Source of the DNA: Halobellus litoreus
GTDB lineage: Archaea > Halobacteriota > Halobacteria > Halobacteriales > Haloferacaceae
Assembly (NCBI RefSeq): GCF_024464595.1
Contig: NZ_JANHAW010000001.1
Span: 1,319,083-1,383,082 of the forward strand
Direction: 5' to 3'
DNA length: 64,000 nucleotides
Shown: positions 17,724-26,533 of the stretch, piece by piece
Numbering within the stretch: the stretch's first letter is position 1
Layout: each line of letters opens with the position of its first letter
The notes under the pieces: model-generated
Told to the model about the DNA's origin: nothing
What the model saw: the letters and a program-made list of their open reading frames with translations, nothing else
Databases searched by the model: none
Made by a program: the position numbers and the translations under genes

Positions 17724-18983
17724 ATGTTCGATCCACTCACCGCCCCGCTGTCGGAAGTCGTCCTGCGACTCCTCGTCGCGACCAGCCTCGGCGCGCTCAT
17801 CGGTCTCGAACGCGAACAGAGCGAGTCGGCCGGGCGGTTCGCCGGCAGTCGGACGTTCCCGCTGTTCGCGCTGTACGGCGCGCTGCTCTTCGCGTTTTTC
17901 GGTGACGGGCTGCTCGTCGCGCTCGGCGTCCTCGTCGTTCCGCTGACCGTCGCGTACATAGCGAAGGTCTGGAGCGACGGCGATCTCGGCCTCACGACGC
18001 TCACGTCGGCGCTTCTCACGACGGTCCTGGGCGCGATGACGATGCACTCGGACCGCGCCGCGACGCTCGCCGTCGTCGTCGGCGGAGCGGTCACGGTCCT
18101 CCTCACCGTGAAGGACCCGCTCCACGAGTTCGCCGACCGAATCGACGCGAGCGAACGGCTGGCGTCGGCGAAGTTCATCCTCATCGTGCTCGTCGTGTTG
18201 CCGTCGCTTCCGGACCGCTCGATGGACGTCCTCTACGGGCTCAACCCGCGGTTCGTCTGGCTGATGGTGGTATTCGTCACCGGCCTCGGATTCGTCGCGT
18301 ACGTCTTGGGCGGCGTCCTCGGCCCCGAGCGCGGCATCGCGCTGACGGGCGTCGTCGGCGGGTTCGTCTCCTCGACGGCGACGACGGTGTCGATGGCGGG
18401 CAAGACGGCACAGAACGAGACGCTGTATCGGATCTGCGCGTTCGCCGTCGTCACCGCATCCATCGTGATGTTCCCCCGGGCGCTCGTGGAGGTCTCGGTT
18501 GTCAATCCGGATCTCTTGCCGACGGTCGCGCTGCCGCTCGGCGTGATGACCGGCGTCGGTGCCGTCTCGGCGGCGCTGCTCTACTGGCGGACGGCGACCG
18601 AAGAACCGGTCGAGGCCGACGAGCTGAAGAATCCGTTTCGATTGCGCCCGGCGCTCGTCTTCGGTGCGGTCTTCGCCGTCGTCCTCCTGGTCTCGGAGTA
18701 TGCCAACCAGTGGTTCGGCGCCTCGGGCGTGTACGCGACCGCCTTCTTCTCCGGACTGGCCGACGTCGACGCGATGACGATCACGCTGAGCAGACTCGCG
18801 GCGCAGGGCACGGTCTCGACCGAGGTCGCGACGACCGGAATCGTGATCGCCGCCATCGCGAACACGCTCGTCAAGGCTGGGTTAGCGCTGTTTCTCGGGA
18901 CCTACCGACTCGGACGACTCGTGTCGATCGTTCTGGGCGTCGTCGTGCTGAGCGGAGTGGCGATGCTCGCGCTGCCGGTGTGA
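17724..18983 (+). CDS. MgtC/SapB-DUF4010 family membrane protein
   Basis: 419 residues with about 12 helices. The N-terminal third is MgtC/SapB-like (LLVATSLGALIGLEREQSE, GSRTFPLFALYGALL) and the remainder is DUF4010 with GVVGGFVSSTATTVSMAGKT. MgtC proteins modulate Mg2+ homeostasis and membrane ATPase activity in bacteria. The DUF4010 fusion is of unknown role, but the architecture suggests an ion-related membrane function. It lies 54 bases downstream of the NOG1 gene; co-transcription is possible. Confidence 0.85.
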   Translation: MFDPLTAPLSEVVLRLLVATSLGALIGLEREQSESAGRFAGSRTFPLFALYGALLFAFFGDGLLVALGVLVVPLTVAYIAKVWSDGDLGLTTLTSALLTTVLGAMTMHSDRAATLAVVVGGAVTVLLTVKDPLHEFADRIDASERLASAKFILIVLVVLPSLPDRSMDVLYGLNPRFVWLMVVFVTGLGFVAYVLGGVLGPERGIALTGVVGGFVSSTATTVSMAGKTAQNETLYRICAFAVVTASIVMFPRALVEVSVVNPDLLPTVALPLGVMTGVGAVSAALLYWRTATEEPVEADELKNPFRLRPALVFGAVFAVVLLVSEYANQWFGASGVYATAFFSGLADVDAMTITLSRLAAQGTVSTEVATTGIVIAAIANTLVKAGLALFLGTYRLGRLVSIVLGVVVLSGVAMLALPV

Positions 18984-19007
18984 GCGGTCCCGCAGCGCCC
19001 GATCGGG

Positions 19008-19745
19008 CTACGCCTCGGCGGTGAACGTCACGTCGACGGTCGCGGAGACCGTCACCGACCCGCCCTCGAACTGCGTCGGCGCGCCGCCGGCGTCGGCGGC
19101 GGTCTCTCGCACCTCGTAGGCCGGCGCGTAGCCGCCGCTCGTCGAGGCGGACTGGACGCCCGTCACCGACAGTCCGGCGGCCGACGCGATGGCGTCGGCG
19201 TCGTCGCGCGCCGAGTCCATCGCCCGTTCGAGCGCCTGCTCGCGGAGCTCCGTCCGCGTCTCGTCGCTGAGCGTGAAGCTCACGCCGTAGACCTCGGTAG
19301 CGCCGTTGCCGACGGCGGTGTCGACGACGGTGCCCGCCGCGTCGGGCGTCGTCTCGATCCGGTAGGCGTGGACGGCTTCGTAGCCGGTGACCTCGCGTTC
19401 GCCGCTCTCGCGGGCGGAATCGACGATCGGTCGGACGCGGTAGGACGCGGTCGTCACCGCGTCGTCGTCGACGCCGGCCTCGCGGAGCGCCTCGCGCATT
19501 TCAGACGCGTCGGCGGCCACCGTCGATCGCGCCCCCTCGGCGCTGTCGGCCCGAGCGGTGACGGCGACGGTCACGACGGCCCTGTCGGCCTCCGTGGACA
19601 CCTCACCGCTCCCGCTGGTCGAAATCGTTCGGTGTCTGTCCCCGAACGGTGCGTCTCCCTCCGTCGTCTGGAGCGGGGCAGTACACCCCGCGAGCAGCAC
19701 GAGCGTTGCGATGGCGATCGTCCCGATACCGAGTCGTCGGTTCAT
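19008..19745 (-). CDS. SIMPL domain (DUF541) lipoprotein
   Basis: 245 residues. The N-terminal signal ends in a lipobox, LVLLAGC, with Cys21 as the lipid-anchored residue, so the mature domain faces outside the membrane. The rest is a SIMPL/DUF541 domain (STSGSGEVSTEADRAVVTVAVTA and DDAVTTASYRVRPI). Family members form oligomeric rings and include bacterial oxidative-stress proteins and a mammalian NF-kB signalling protein. The archaeal role is unknown. It converges on the MgtC-family gene. Confidence 0.88.
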   Translation of the reverse strand: MNRRLGIGTIAIATLVLLAGCTAPLQTTEGDAPFGDRHRTISTSGSGEVSTEADRAVVTVAVTARADSAEGARSTVAADASEMREALREAGVDDDAVTTASYRVRPIVDSARESGEREVTGYEAVHAYRIETTPDAAGTVVDTAVGNGATEVYGVSFTLSDETRTELREQALERAMDSARDDADAIASAAGLSVTGVQSASTSGGYAPAYEVRETAADAGGAPTQFEGGSVTVSATVDVTFTAEA

Positions 19746-19833
19746 ACCCGCTCCTTCGTCGTCTCAGGTATTCAACGTGTGCTAGGCGCAAGGAACTCTT
19801 TGAGTCATCGTGCGGGCCGACGCGAATCGCCGG

Positions 19834-21153
19834 TTAACTCCCCGCTCGATCGACGCCGACGTACCTGATCTCCACACGGACGTCGCCCTGGCCGAACGGG
19901 CCGATCGGATCGGGTGCTGAGGCGGTGACGCGCTCGCGTATCGACTCGGCGACGGGCGGCGGCGACGACGACGGCGGATACCCGACGGTCACGACCACGG
20001 TCCGCGGGCTCTGCACGGGGAACCCCTCGTAGGTCACGTCGAGGCTCAGAAGCGTCGCGTCCGGCGGTAGCTCCGACTCGATGGCGGCGGTCGCGTCCGC
20101 CTCGAAGTCGGCGGTGCGGTAGGAACTGTACGTGAACGCGCCGAGCAGCCCCGTGAGGAGCAGCAGCGCGACCGCGAGCACCGCGATCCGCTTGACCGTC
20201 GCCGAGCGCGCCTCATCCTCGCGGAACCACAGCTTCGGCCGGTAGCCCATCCGCCAGAGGACGACGAGCGCGACGAGGTTGATCGCGAGGATGTTCACGA
20301 GCACGAGCACCGCCGACCCGATCACCGTCTGCGGTTCGCCCCACGCGATGCCGATGCCGACGACGGCGGTCGGCGGCACGAGCGCGGCGGCGATCATCAC
20401 GCCGACGAGCGCGGAGGAGACGCCCGAGGCGAGCGAGACCGCGCCCGCGGCACCGGCGCCGAGCGCGATCACGAGCGAGAGCACGTCGGGGGCCAACCGC
20501 TCTCTGACCTCGCCGATGGCGAACACCTCCTCGGCGGTGAGGGGGACGACGTTCGTCACTCGCAACAGCACCGCGAACACCGCGGCGGCGCCGATCGACA
20601 GCCCGCCGCCGAGCGCCTGCAGTTTGATCCCACGGATGGCGAGGTCGCTGTCGTCGACGACGGTCCCGACGCTCGCGGCCATCGCCGGGCCGATGAGCGG
20701 CGCGATGACCATCGACCCGACGACGACCGCGGGCGAGTCGAGCAGGAGTCCGGCGGTGGCGACGACCGCGCTCACGGCCGTCATCAGCACGTACGGTCGG
20801 ACCGTCGGCGCCATATCGTTCGCCCGCGCCACCAACTCTTCGCGGGCGATCCGGTCGCCGTTCCCGTTCTCCTCCTCGTCGGACTCGTAGCGTTCTTCGA
20901 GGGCTTCGAACCGCTCGGAGACGACCGTCTCCGCCTGGACGACCACGGTGTAGGCGTCCCGCTCGATTCCGACGCCGCGGAGTTCGTCCAGCACCGGTTC
21001 GACCGCCGCCGTCGGGAGCGGGAACGAAACGACCGCGGTGTAATCGCGGCCGCTGGTCTCGTCGGAGACCGCGTAATCGACGTCCTCCTCGTCAAGGACG
21101 CCGAGCACCGCCTCGCGCTTCCCGGTCGGCACCATCACCTGGACGAGTCGCAC
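19834..21153 (-). CDS. DUF389 / TIGR00341 family membrane protein
   Basis: 439 residues. A cytoplasmic N-terminal domain (about 1-125, VRLVQVMVPTGKREAVLGVL) leads into a DUF389 membrane core of about 8 helices (SPAVVVGSMVIAPLIGPAMA, VSSALVGVMIAAALVPPTAV), followed by a C-terminal extracytoplasmic domain. The function is unknown. The GTG at 21153 is chosen because the family motif begins there. The frame runs on to 21285, but a possible small upstream gene ends inside this start, so the two would be coupled. Confidence 0.85.
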   Translation of the reverse strand: MRLVQVMVPTGKREAVLGVLDEEDVDYAVSDETSGRDYTAVVSFPLPTAAVEPVLDELRGVGIERDAYTVVVQAETVVSERFEALEERYESDEEENGNGDRIAREELVARANDMAPTVRPYVLMTAVSAVVATAGLLLDSPAVVVGSMVIAPLIGPAMAASVGTVVDDSDLAIRGIKLQALGGGLSIGAAAVFAVLLRVTNVVPLTAEEVFAIGEVRERLAPDVLSLVIALGAGAAGAVSLASGVSSALVGVMIAAALVPPTAVVGIGIAWGEPQTVIGSAVLVLVNILAINLVALVVLWRMGYRPKLWFREDEARSATVKRIAVLAVALLLLTGLLGAFTYSSYRTADFEADATAAIESELPPDATLLSLDVTYEGFPVQSPRTVVVTVGYPPSSSPPPVAESIRERVTASAPDPIGPFGQGDVRVEIRYVGVDRAGS

Positions 21154-21410
21154 GTGCGTCGGTCTCGGCGCCGAAGTATGAATCCGGCGGGTCTCGACGA
21201 TCCGTCGTCGGCCGGCGAAGGGACTTCCGTCCGGCGCGTCCTCCGCGAGCGCATCCGCTCCCGTCCGATAGCGAGCAGCCGGCACCCGCTCGCGACGGCG
21301 GCGACGCCGACGACGACGCGGCCGATCGCCACGACGTCGATCGCGTCGCTACCGTCCTCCCCCGCGTCGACGTGCCGGACGACCGCGACCCGACCCGGGG
21401 CGACGCTCAC
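21135..21410 (-). CDS. Possible 91-residue membrane-anchored protein upstream of DUF389
   Basis: The frame begins with GTG at 21410, exactly where a transcript from the strong TATA box GTTTATAA (21439-21446, minus) should start. The peptide has one hydrophobic segment (VVAIGRVVVGVAAVASGC, about residues 27-44) flanked by an acidic N-terminus and a very basic stretch. Its stop lies 19 bases inside the DUF389 gene. I do not recognise a family. The alternative is that this TATA box drives DUF389 with a 250-base leader. Confidence 0.4.
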   Translation of the reverse strand: MSVAPGRVAVVRHVDAGEDGSDAIDVVAIGRVVVGVAAVASGCRLLAIGRERMRSRRTRRTEVPSPADDGSSRPAGFILRRRDRRTCDSSR

Positions 21411-21438
21411 GTCACACCGACCTTGGCCGCGCCTTCGG

Positions 21439-21446
21439 TTATAAAC
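21439..21446 (-). promoter_or_regulatory. TATA box in the DUF389-rhomboid gap
   Basis: GTTTATAA on the minus strand is the best TATA box in the 428-base gap between the divergent DUF389 and rhomboid genes. It lies 29-36 bases ahead of the GTG at 21410 and points leftward. Confidence 0.5.
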
Positions 21447-21581
21447 CCTCGTCGGTGTCGCGTCCGACGCTTCCGTCTCGATCGGCACAGCCAGCGCAAT
21501 CGGCGCTCTGGCTGCAACCGAGCGTCCCGCTCGGGACGTCCGCCCAAGCACTCATATCGGCCCGGGGCGGATACGTTGACG

Positions 21582-22331
21582 ATGCGGCCCGTTTCGGTGG
21601 CGAACCTGATGACGCCCTTCGAGAACGGCGTGCGGCCGATCCTCACACAGCACCGATCGCTGTCCGCGCCGGTCACGGACCTGCTCACGGTGGCGGTGTG
21701 TGGCATCTACGCGATTCAGGCCGCCCAGACCGCGCTCTGGGGGACGCCCTCGGTCTTCGAGACCACCAACTACGTGTACCTCCGCGCGCCGTGGCTCGCG
21801 TGGCCGCTGTCGCCGCTCCTTCACGGTGGGCTCGCGCACGTCGTCCCCAACGTGGTCACGCTGTTCCTGTTCGGTCGGATCGCCGAGGCGCACCTTCCAC
21901 GTCGCCGGTTCGCGGCGATGGCGTTCGTCGCCGCCGTCGGCTCGATCGCGGCGCTCGCGGGCTGGAGCGTCGCCTTCGCCGCGGAACCGCACGTCGCCGT
22001 GTACGGAATCAGCGGCGTCGTCTTCGCCGCCGCCGGCTTCGCCGTCGTCCACTTGCCGAACCACGACCGCGTGACCGACCTCGAACTGCTGGCCGTCCTG
22101 TTCGGCCTCTGTGCCGTCGCGCTCGTCGGCGTCGAGTCGCTCGCGGCGCTCGCCTTGCTCTCGCCGGCGGCGATCAACGTCGGCCACGCGGTGGGCCTGC
22201 TCGTGGGGCTCGTGACCGCCGTCCTCTCGCGGGACTGCCCGGGTCCGCTCGGTCGCGACGGATCCGATTCGGACGCGGGCGAGGCTGGACTTCCGCGGGA
22301 CCGCGACACGACGACGCCGAAGGAAGGCTAG
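21582..22331 (+). CDS. Rhomboid family intramembrane serine protease
   Basis: 249 residues, six or seven helices. Rhomboid hallmarks are the HGGLAHVVPNVVTLFLFG motif in helix 2, the catalytic serine in VYGISGVVFAAAGF (GxSG), and the catalytic histidine in INVGHAVGLLVGL near the last helix. The enzyme cuts transmembrane substrates inside the membrane. An acidic tail of about 35 residues follows. The ATG at 21582 has a weak TATA-like CTCATATC about 28 bases upstream. The natural substrate is unknown. Confidence 0.88.
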   Translation: MRPVSVANLMTPFENGVRPILTQHRSLSAPVTDLLTVAVCGIYAIQAAQTALWGTPSVFETTNYVYLRAPWLAWPLSPLLHGGLAHVVPNVVTLFLFGRIAEAHLPRRRFAAMAFVAAVGSIAALAGWSVAFAAEPHVAVYGISGVVFAAAGFAVVHLPNHDRVTDLELLAVLFGLCAVALVGVESLAALALLSPAAINVGHAVGLLVGLVTAVLSRDCPGPLGRDGSDSDAGEAGLPRDRDTTTPKEG

Positions 22332-22374
22332 CGAACCAGTACATTCAATTTTCTCCCCCGGGAGGGGGCTGGTA

Positions 22375-24477
22375 GTGCAGATCAAGCGAGCGTTCCTCGT
22401 CTCGATCCTCGTCGTCGGGATCGTTCTCTCGGCGGCGGTCTTCGTCGGGTTCCAGGGGTACAAGGACACGCTCTACGAACACGAGCAGCAGGGAGTCGAC
22501 CACACGGCAGCGCACGTCGCGTCGGCGCTGGAAACGCAGCTTTCGTCGCTGCAGCGCACGGTTTCGATCGCCGCCACGAACCCGGAGGTCGCCGCCCACG
22601 GGAGCACCGAGCAGCGGCGAGCGCTGGAGGCGTTCGTCGAGCGCTCCGAGTTCGCCGGCGTCTCCGTGATCGCGGCCAACGGGACGATGACGAACATCGT
22701 CTCGAACGTCTCCGCGGAGCGGCGGGCCGCCCTCGTCGGCTCCGACTTCAGCGACCGGGCCTATTTCAAACGGGCGCTGAACGGCACGACGTACGTCAGC
22801 GACCCGGTCGAGGCCGACTCCGGGAACCACATCATCACGGTGAGCACGCCGATATACCGCGACGGGCGCGTCGTCGGGACGATGAACGCCGCGTTTCATC
22901 TCTCCGAAGAGGAGTTCTTCGGGAGCCTCGCGACCGGGCTCGAAGCGGATCAACGACTGGCGCTGTACGGCCGGGACGGGACGCCGATCTACGCGACTGG
23001 CCCCGGGGTCTCGGCCGAATTCGAACGCGACATCACGGTTCAGGAGATCGGGTGGACAGTCAGCGTCCGGGAGGGCCCCGGATCGGTACAGTCCACGATT
23101 CGGACGGTGACGTTCGTTCAGGTCGGATCGATCACCGCCGTGCTGGCGATTCTCGCCGCGTTCGGCTGGCGGCTCTACAGACTGAGTATCGCCCAACTCT
23201 CCCGGCTCCTCGGGGGCTTCCGCAGGCTCGAAGACGGCCAGTACGGGACCCGGATCGAACTGCACGACTCCGAGGAGTGGCAACAGGTGGAGACCGGGTT
23301 CAACCGGCTGAGCGACGCGATCGAGACCGCTCGAAGCGAGCGGATAGCGCGCGAACGCGAACTCAGGCGCGAGCGAGACCGGTTCGAGGCGCTGTTCGAG
23401 GGCGTCCCCGAACCGGTGGTCGCCGTCGAGATCACGGACGAGGCGACGATCCTGCGCGACGCCAACGAGGCGTTCGAGACGACGTTCGGCTACGCCGTCG
23501 AGGACGTCGCCGGCGAGGACGTCAACGACCTCATCGTGCCCGAGGACGCGTCGGCGGTGGCCGAGGCCGAAGCCGTCGACGAACAGGCGGCGGCCGGGGC
23601 GCAGATCACGCGTCAGGTCCGGCGCGAGGCGCGCGACGGCGTCCGCGAGTTCCTCTTCCGATCGGCACCGATCGACGGGGACGCGGACGACCTCTCGCGT
23701 CAGTTCGGGGTGTACGTCGACATCACCGATCGCAACGAGTACGAGACCCGCCTGCGGGAGCAGCGCGACAACCTCGACACGCTGAACCAGGTCCTCCGCC
23801 ACGACGTCCGCAACGACCTCCAGTTGGTCACGGCCTACGCCGACCTGCTCTCGGATCTCTGCGAGAAACGGGACGCCGGCGAGGAGTCCGAGGAGCGAGC
23901 GTACCTCCGGAAGATAACCGAGAGCGCGACCCACGCCGTCGAACTCACCGAGACGGCTCGGAATATGGCGGACGTGATGCTCGCAGACGAGACCGAGCGC
24001 AGGCCGATGCGCCTCAGAACCGCCCTGGAGAGCGAACTGGAGAATCTCAGATCGGAGACCGACGCGGTGGTCGTCACCGAGGGGACGGTTCCGGACGTGA
24101 CCGTGTCCGCCAACGACATTCTCGGCTCGGTCTTCCGGAACCTCCTGACGAACGCCGTCCAGCACAACGACAAGGACGTTCCGGAGGTGCGGGTCTCGGC
24201 GACGGTCGACGGCGACGTCGTCCGCGTCCGCGTCGCCGACAACGGCCCCGGGATTCCGGACGGCCGAAAAGAACAGATCTTCGGGAAGGGCGAGAAGGGG
24301 CTGGAAAGCGGCGGTACGGGACTCGGACTCTATCTCGTCCAGGCACTCGTCGACACCTACGGCGGCGACGTCTGGGTCGAAGACAGGGAGTCGAGCCCGT
24401 CCGGCGGTAGTGGGGAGGACTCCAGCGACGACCCCGAAGGCGCGGTGTTCGTCGTCGAACTGCCGCTGGCGGAGTGA
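22375..24477 (+). CDS. Membrane sensor histidine kinase (extracytoplasmic sensor-HAMP-PAS-HisKA)
   Basis: 700 residues. Helix 1 (about 5-25), an extracytoplasmic sensor domain of dCache type (about 30-240), helix 2 (about 245-268), HAMP (about 268-320), a PAS domain (about 335-455), a phosphoacceptor region with His476 in VLRHDVRNDLQL, and an ATPase domain with NLLTNAVQHND, DNGPGIP and GTGLGLYLV. It should phosphorylate itself in response to an external cue. No receiver gene is adjacent, so the partner is elsewhere. The GTG start is near a GC-rich hairpin and immediately follows the rhomboid gene. Confidence 0.92.
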   Translation: MQIKRAFLVSILVVGIVLSAAVFVGFQGYKDTLYEHEQQGVDHTAAHVASALETQLSSLQRTVSIAATNPEVAAHGSTEQRRALEAFVERSEFAGVSVIAANGTMTNIVSNVSAERRAALVGSDFSDRAYFKRALNGTTYVSDPVEADSGNHIITVSTPIYRDGRVVGTMNAAFHLSEEEFFGSLATGLEADQRLALYGRDGTPIYATGPGVSAEFERDITVQEIGWTVSVREGPGSVQSTIRTVTFVQVGSITAVLAILAAFGWRLYRLSIAQLSRLLGGFRRLEDGQYGTRIELHDSEEWQQVETGFNRLSDAIETARSERIARERELRRERDRFEALFEGVPEPVVAVEITDEATILRDANEAFETTFGYAVEDVAGEDVNDLIVPEDASAVAEAEAVDEQAAAGAQITRQVRREARDGVREFLFRSAPIDGDADDLSRQFGVYVDITDRNEYETRLREQRDNLDTLNQVLRHDVRNDLQLVTAYADLLSDLCEKRDAGEESEERAYLRKITESATHAVELTETARNMADVMLADETERRPMRLRTALESELENLRSETDAVVVTEGTVPDVTVSANDILGSVFRNLLTNAVQHNDKDVPEVRVSATVDGDVVRVRVADNGPGIPDGRKEQIFGKGEKGLESGGTGLGLYLVQALVDTYGGDVWVEDRESSPSGGSGEDSSDDPEGAVFVVELPLAE

Positions 24478-24569
24478 GCGGGAATCGGGACTCGACTGTC
24501 GGCCGATCGCTCGACGCCGACCCCTCGTGAGGAGTAGAATTATGACGGATCCCCTCGTTCGTGTGGACG

Positions 24570-24803
24570 ATGGAGGACAGCGAGTACGACGAACTCACCA
24601 CGTCGCTGACGCCGCACGAGTCGGCCGGCGGGGTGACGACGTACCGGAACACCGTGAGCATCGCCTGTCCCGCGTGCGGTGACCCGTTCGACGACCTGGT
24701 CATCTGCGAGGACGAGTACAACAGTCTCGAACTCAGTATGCTGCTCGATCTCTGCGTAACGACGCACGAGGACGAAGTCCTCCTCTTTACGCACAAGCAG
24801 TAA
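24570..24803 (+). CDS. Small haloarchaeal protein with CPxCG motif
   Basis: 77 residues starting MEDSEYDELTTSL. A CPACG motif (around residues 33-37) and two further cysteines (in VICEDE and LDLCVTTH) could form a zinc site. The C-terminus THEDEVLLFTHK is conserved in a small haloarchaeal family that I recall only loosely (sometimes labelled flagella cluster protein), so no function is assigned. A TATA-like AGAATTATG lies about 27-35 bases upstream. It is a separate transcript after the histidine kinase. Confidence 0.7.
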   Translation: MEDSEYDELTTSLTPHESAGGVTTYRNTVSIACPACGDPFDDLVICEDEYNSLELSMLLDLCVTTHEDEVLLFTHKQ

Positions 24804-24879
24804 CGCGGCCGCTCGCCGCGTTCGCAATGCCGGAGAGTGCGCCGAGCGCAGCGAGCGTCGAGAACGGGTAGCTACCCGG

Positions 24880-26214
24880 TCAGTCCCGCAGGTCGATCTC
24901 CTCGGGCGGCAGTCCCTCCTCGTTGACCACGTCGCCGTCGCCGTCGACGGTGACGATCCCGCGGTTGTTGACCGCGTGCGGATCGAGGTGAACTTCCTCT
25001 AAGAACTGCTTGTAGAGGCGCTCGGCGGTCTCGCCGTCCTTCTGGCGCTCGGAGGCCCGGTCGCACAGTTCGACGAGGTCCTCGGGGACGTCGTTCTCGT
25101 GGACGATCCAGTGGTTGATCAGGTCCGAGAGCCGTCGAATCGGGGAGGTGAAGTGCCCGTAGATATCGAAGTTCAGCGCGTAGTGCCCGCCGAAGGGGTC
25201 GTTCATATACTTCGCGCGGGGCATCACCTTCAACACCGCGCGCTGGATCTTGTTGAGCGCCCGCTTCTCGGAGTTCTCCAAGGCGTCGTTGACGGCCTTC
25301 CGGGGGTCGTCCCACGACGCGCCGGAGATGTTCACGCCGTCGAGTTCGGTGATCTCCCGCAGCGCCTCGTCCCACTGGTCGGGGGTCGGCTGGGGGTGGA
25401 CGCGGTACATCGCCTCGACGCCGCGGTTCCACATCAGTTCGTGGGTGACGGCCTTGTTCGCCTTCAGCATACACTCCTCGATGATCGTGTGCGCGCGGTC
25501 CCGACTCGGGTTCAAGACTAGCGAGCCGTCCTCTTTCCGCTGCTCGTGGAGCTGGTCGGCGAGTTCGTAGACGAGGGCGTTCTCGTCGTGCAGCGGCGCG
25601 TCGGGGTCGTCGAGGCGGTTCTCACACTGCGTGTAGGTCAGCCGCTCGTCGGAGTGGACGACGGACTTGTAGATGTCGACGTCCTCGAACGACAGCGTGT
25701 CCTTCTTGATCTCCATCTCCACCGTGTGCGCCAGTCGATCCTCCTCGGGGACCAAAGAACAGACCGTCTCCGCGAGCACCGGCGGGAGCATATGAATCGT
25801 GTACGCCGGGAGGTAGACCGTGTTGCCGCGCTCGACGGCCTCTTCCCACATCTCCGAGTCGGGGTGGACGTAGTGGGTCACGTCGGCGATGTGGACCCAC
25901 AGCGTGTACGTCTCCTCGTTCTCGCGGATGCTCAGGGCGTCGTCGAAGTCCTGGGCGTCGATCGGGTCGGTCGTCCACGTGGTCAGATCGCGGAGATCCT
26001 GTCGGTGATCGAGTTCGTCCTCGATCTCGGCTTGGATCCCCTCTGTCCGCGACTTCGCCTCCGAGCGCACCGCGGGCGGGAACTCGTCGCGGATCTCGAA
26101 CTCCGCGAAGAGCTCCTCGCGCTTCTCCTGTAACTGCCGGGCGACGTCGATAGAGATCTCGACGGGGCCCTGCCCCTCGGCCGTCCCGGCCTGTGACTGC
26201 GCGTCGTTCGACAT
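24880..26214 (-). CDS. rnr: RNB-domain exoribonuclease (RNase R-type)
   Basis: 444 residues that are essentially the RNB catalytic domain: DPIDAQDFDDALSI holds the metal-binding aspartates, followed by WVHIADVTHYV, LPPVLAETVCSLVPEEDRLA, and YGHFTSPIRRLSDLINHW with the catalytic arginine. It degrades RNA 3' to 5'. The cold-shock and S1 domains of bacterial RNase R are absent, as in the short haloarchaeal form known as the essential exoribonuclease of halophiles lacking an exosome. The ATG at 26214 gives MSNDAQSQAG. Confidence 0.93.
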   Translation of the reverse strand: MSNDAQSQAGTAEGQGPVEISIDVARQLQEKREELFAEFEIRDEFPPAVRSEAKSRTEGIQAEIEDELDHRQDLRDLTTWTTDPIDAQDFDDALSIRENEETYTLWVHIADVTHYVHPDSEMWEEAVERGNTVYLPAYTIHMLPPVLAETVCSLVPEEDRLAHTVEMEIKKDTLSFEDVDIYKSVVHSDERLTYTQCENRLDDPDAPLHDENALVYELADQLHEQRKEDGSLVLNPSRDRAHTIIEECMLKANKAVTHELMWNRGVEAMYRVHPQPTPDQWDEALREITELDGVNISGASWDDPRKAVNDALENSEKRALNKIQRAVLKVMPRAKYMNDPFGGHYALNFDIYGHFTSPIRRLSDLINHWIVHENDVPEDLVELCDRASERQKDGETAERLYKQFLEEVHLDPHAVNNRGIVTVDGDGDVVNEEGLPPEEIDLRD

Positions 26215-26533
26215 ACCCTGGTCTTCTTGTGTGAGGTAGTTAGTCGTGTCGCACCCATACCGTGTGCAGAGCGAAAACTGGGCTGAGATTCTGAATGAGG
26301 GGACTTCGGAAGCCCGCTGGACGCTTCGCGTCCATCGACGTCCCGCTCGTTCCACTCGCGGGACTCCCGCCCGAGCGTTTTCTCGTCGGCGATTGCCCGC
26401 CGAGATTCGGCCGCCATCGCATCCCTGACCCCGGCCACCGTCGCATCCCCGAACGCGGCTGTCGTCGTCACATCGCCCGACTCGGCCGACGCAAACCGCA
26501 TCGATTTAGCCTTCCCGCGCGGAAGCTCCGCCC
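26215..26533. other. 319-base gap between rnr and azlC
   Basis: No convincing gene. On the minus strand an open frame runs through from 26501 into the rnr gene in another frame, and it has no family resemblance. A perfect stem TGGACGC-TTC-GCGTCCA stands at 26318-26334, and a second, weaker GGG/CCC stem at 26300-26315. A TATA-like TTTAGCC near 26505 fits the azlC start at 26534. Confidence 0.5.

Noticed and set aside
22345-24165. 606-residue minus-strand open frame opposite the histidine kinase
   Set aside because: Shadow frame. The plus-strand product has all histidine kinase motifs in order.
26215-26501. Minus-strand ORF upstream of rnr (starts MRFASAESGDVTTTAAF)
   Set aside because: It continues without a stop into rnr in another frame as Arg/Ser-rich shadow sequence, and has no recognisable family or promoter.
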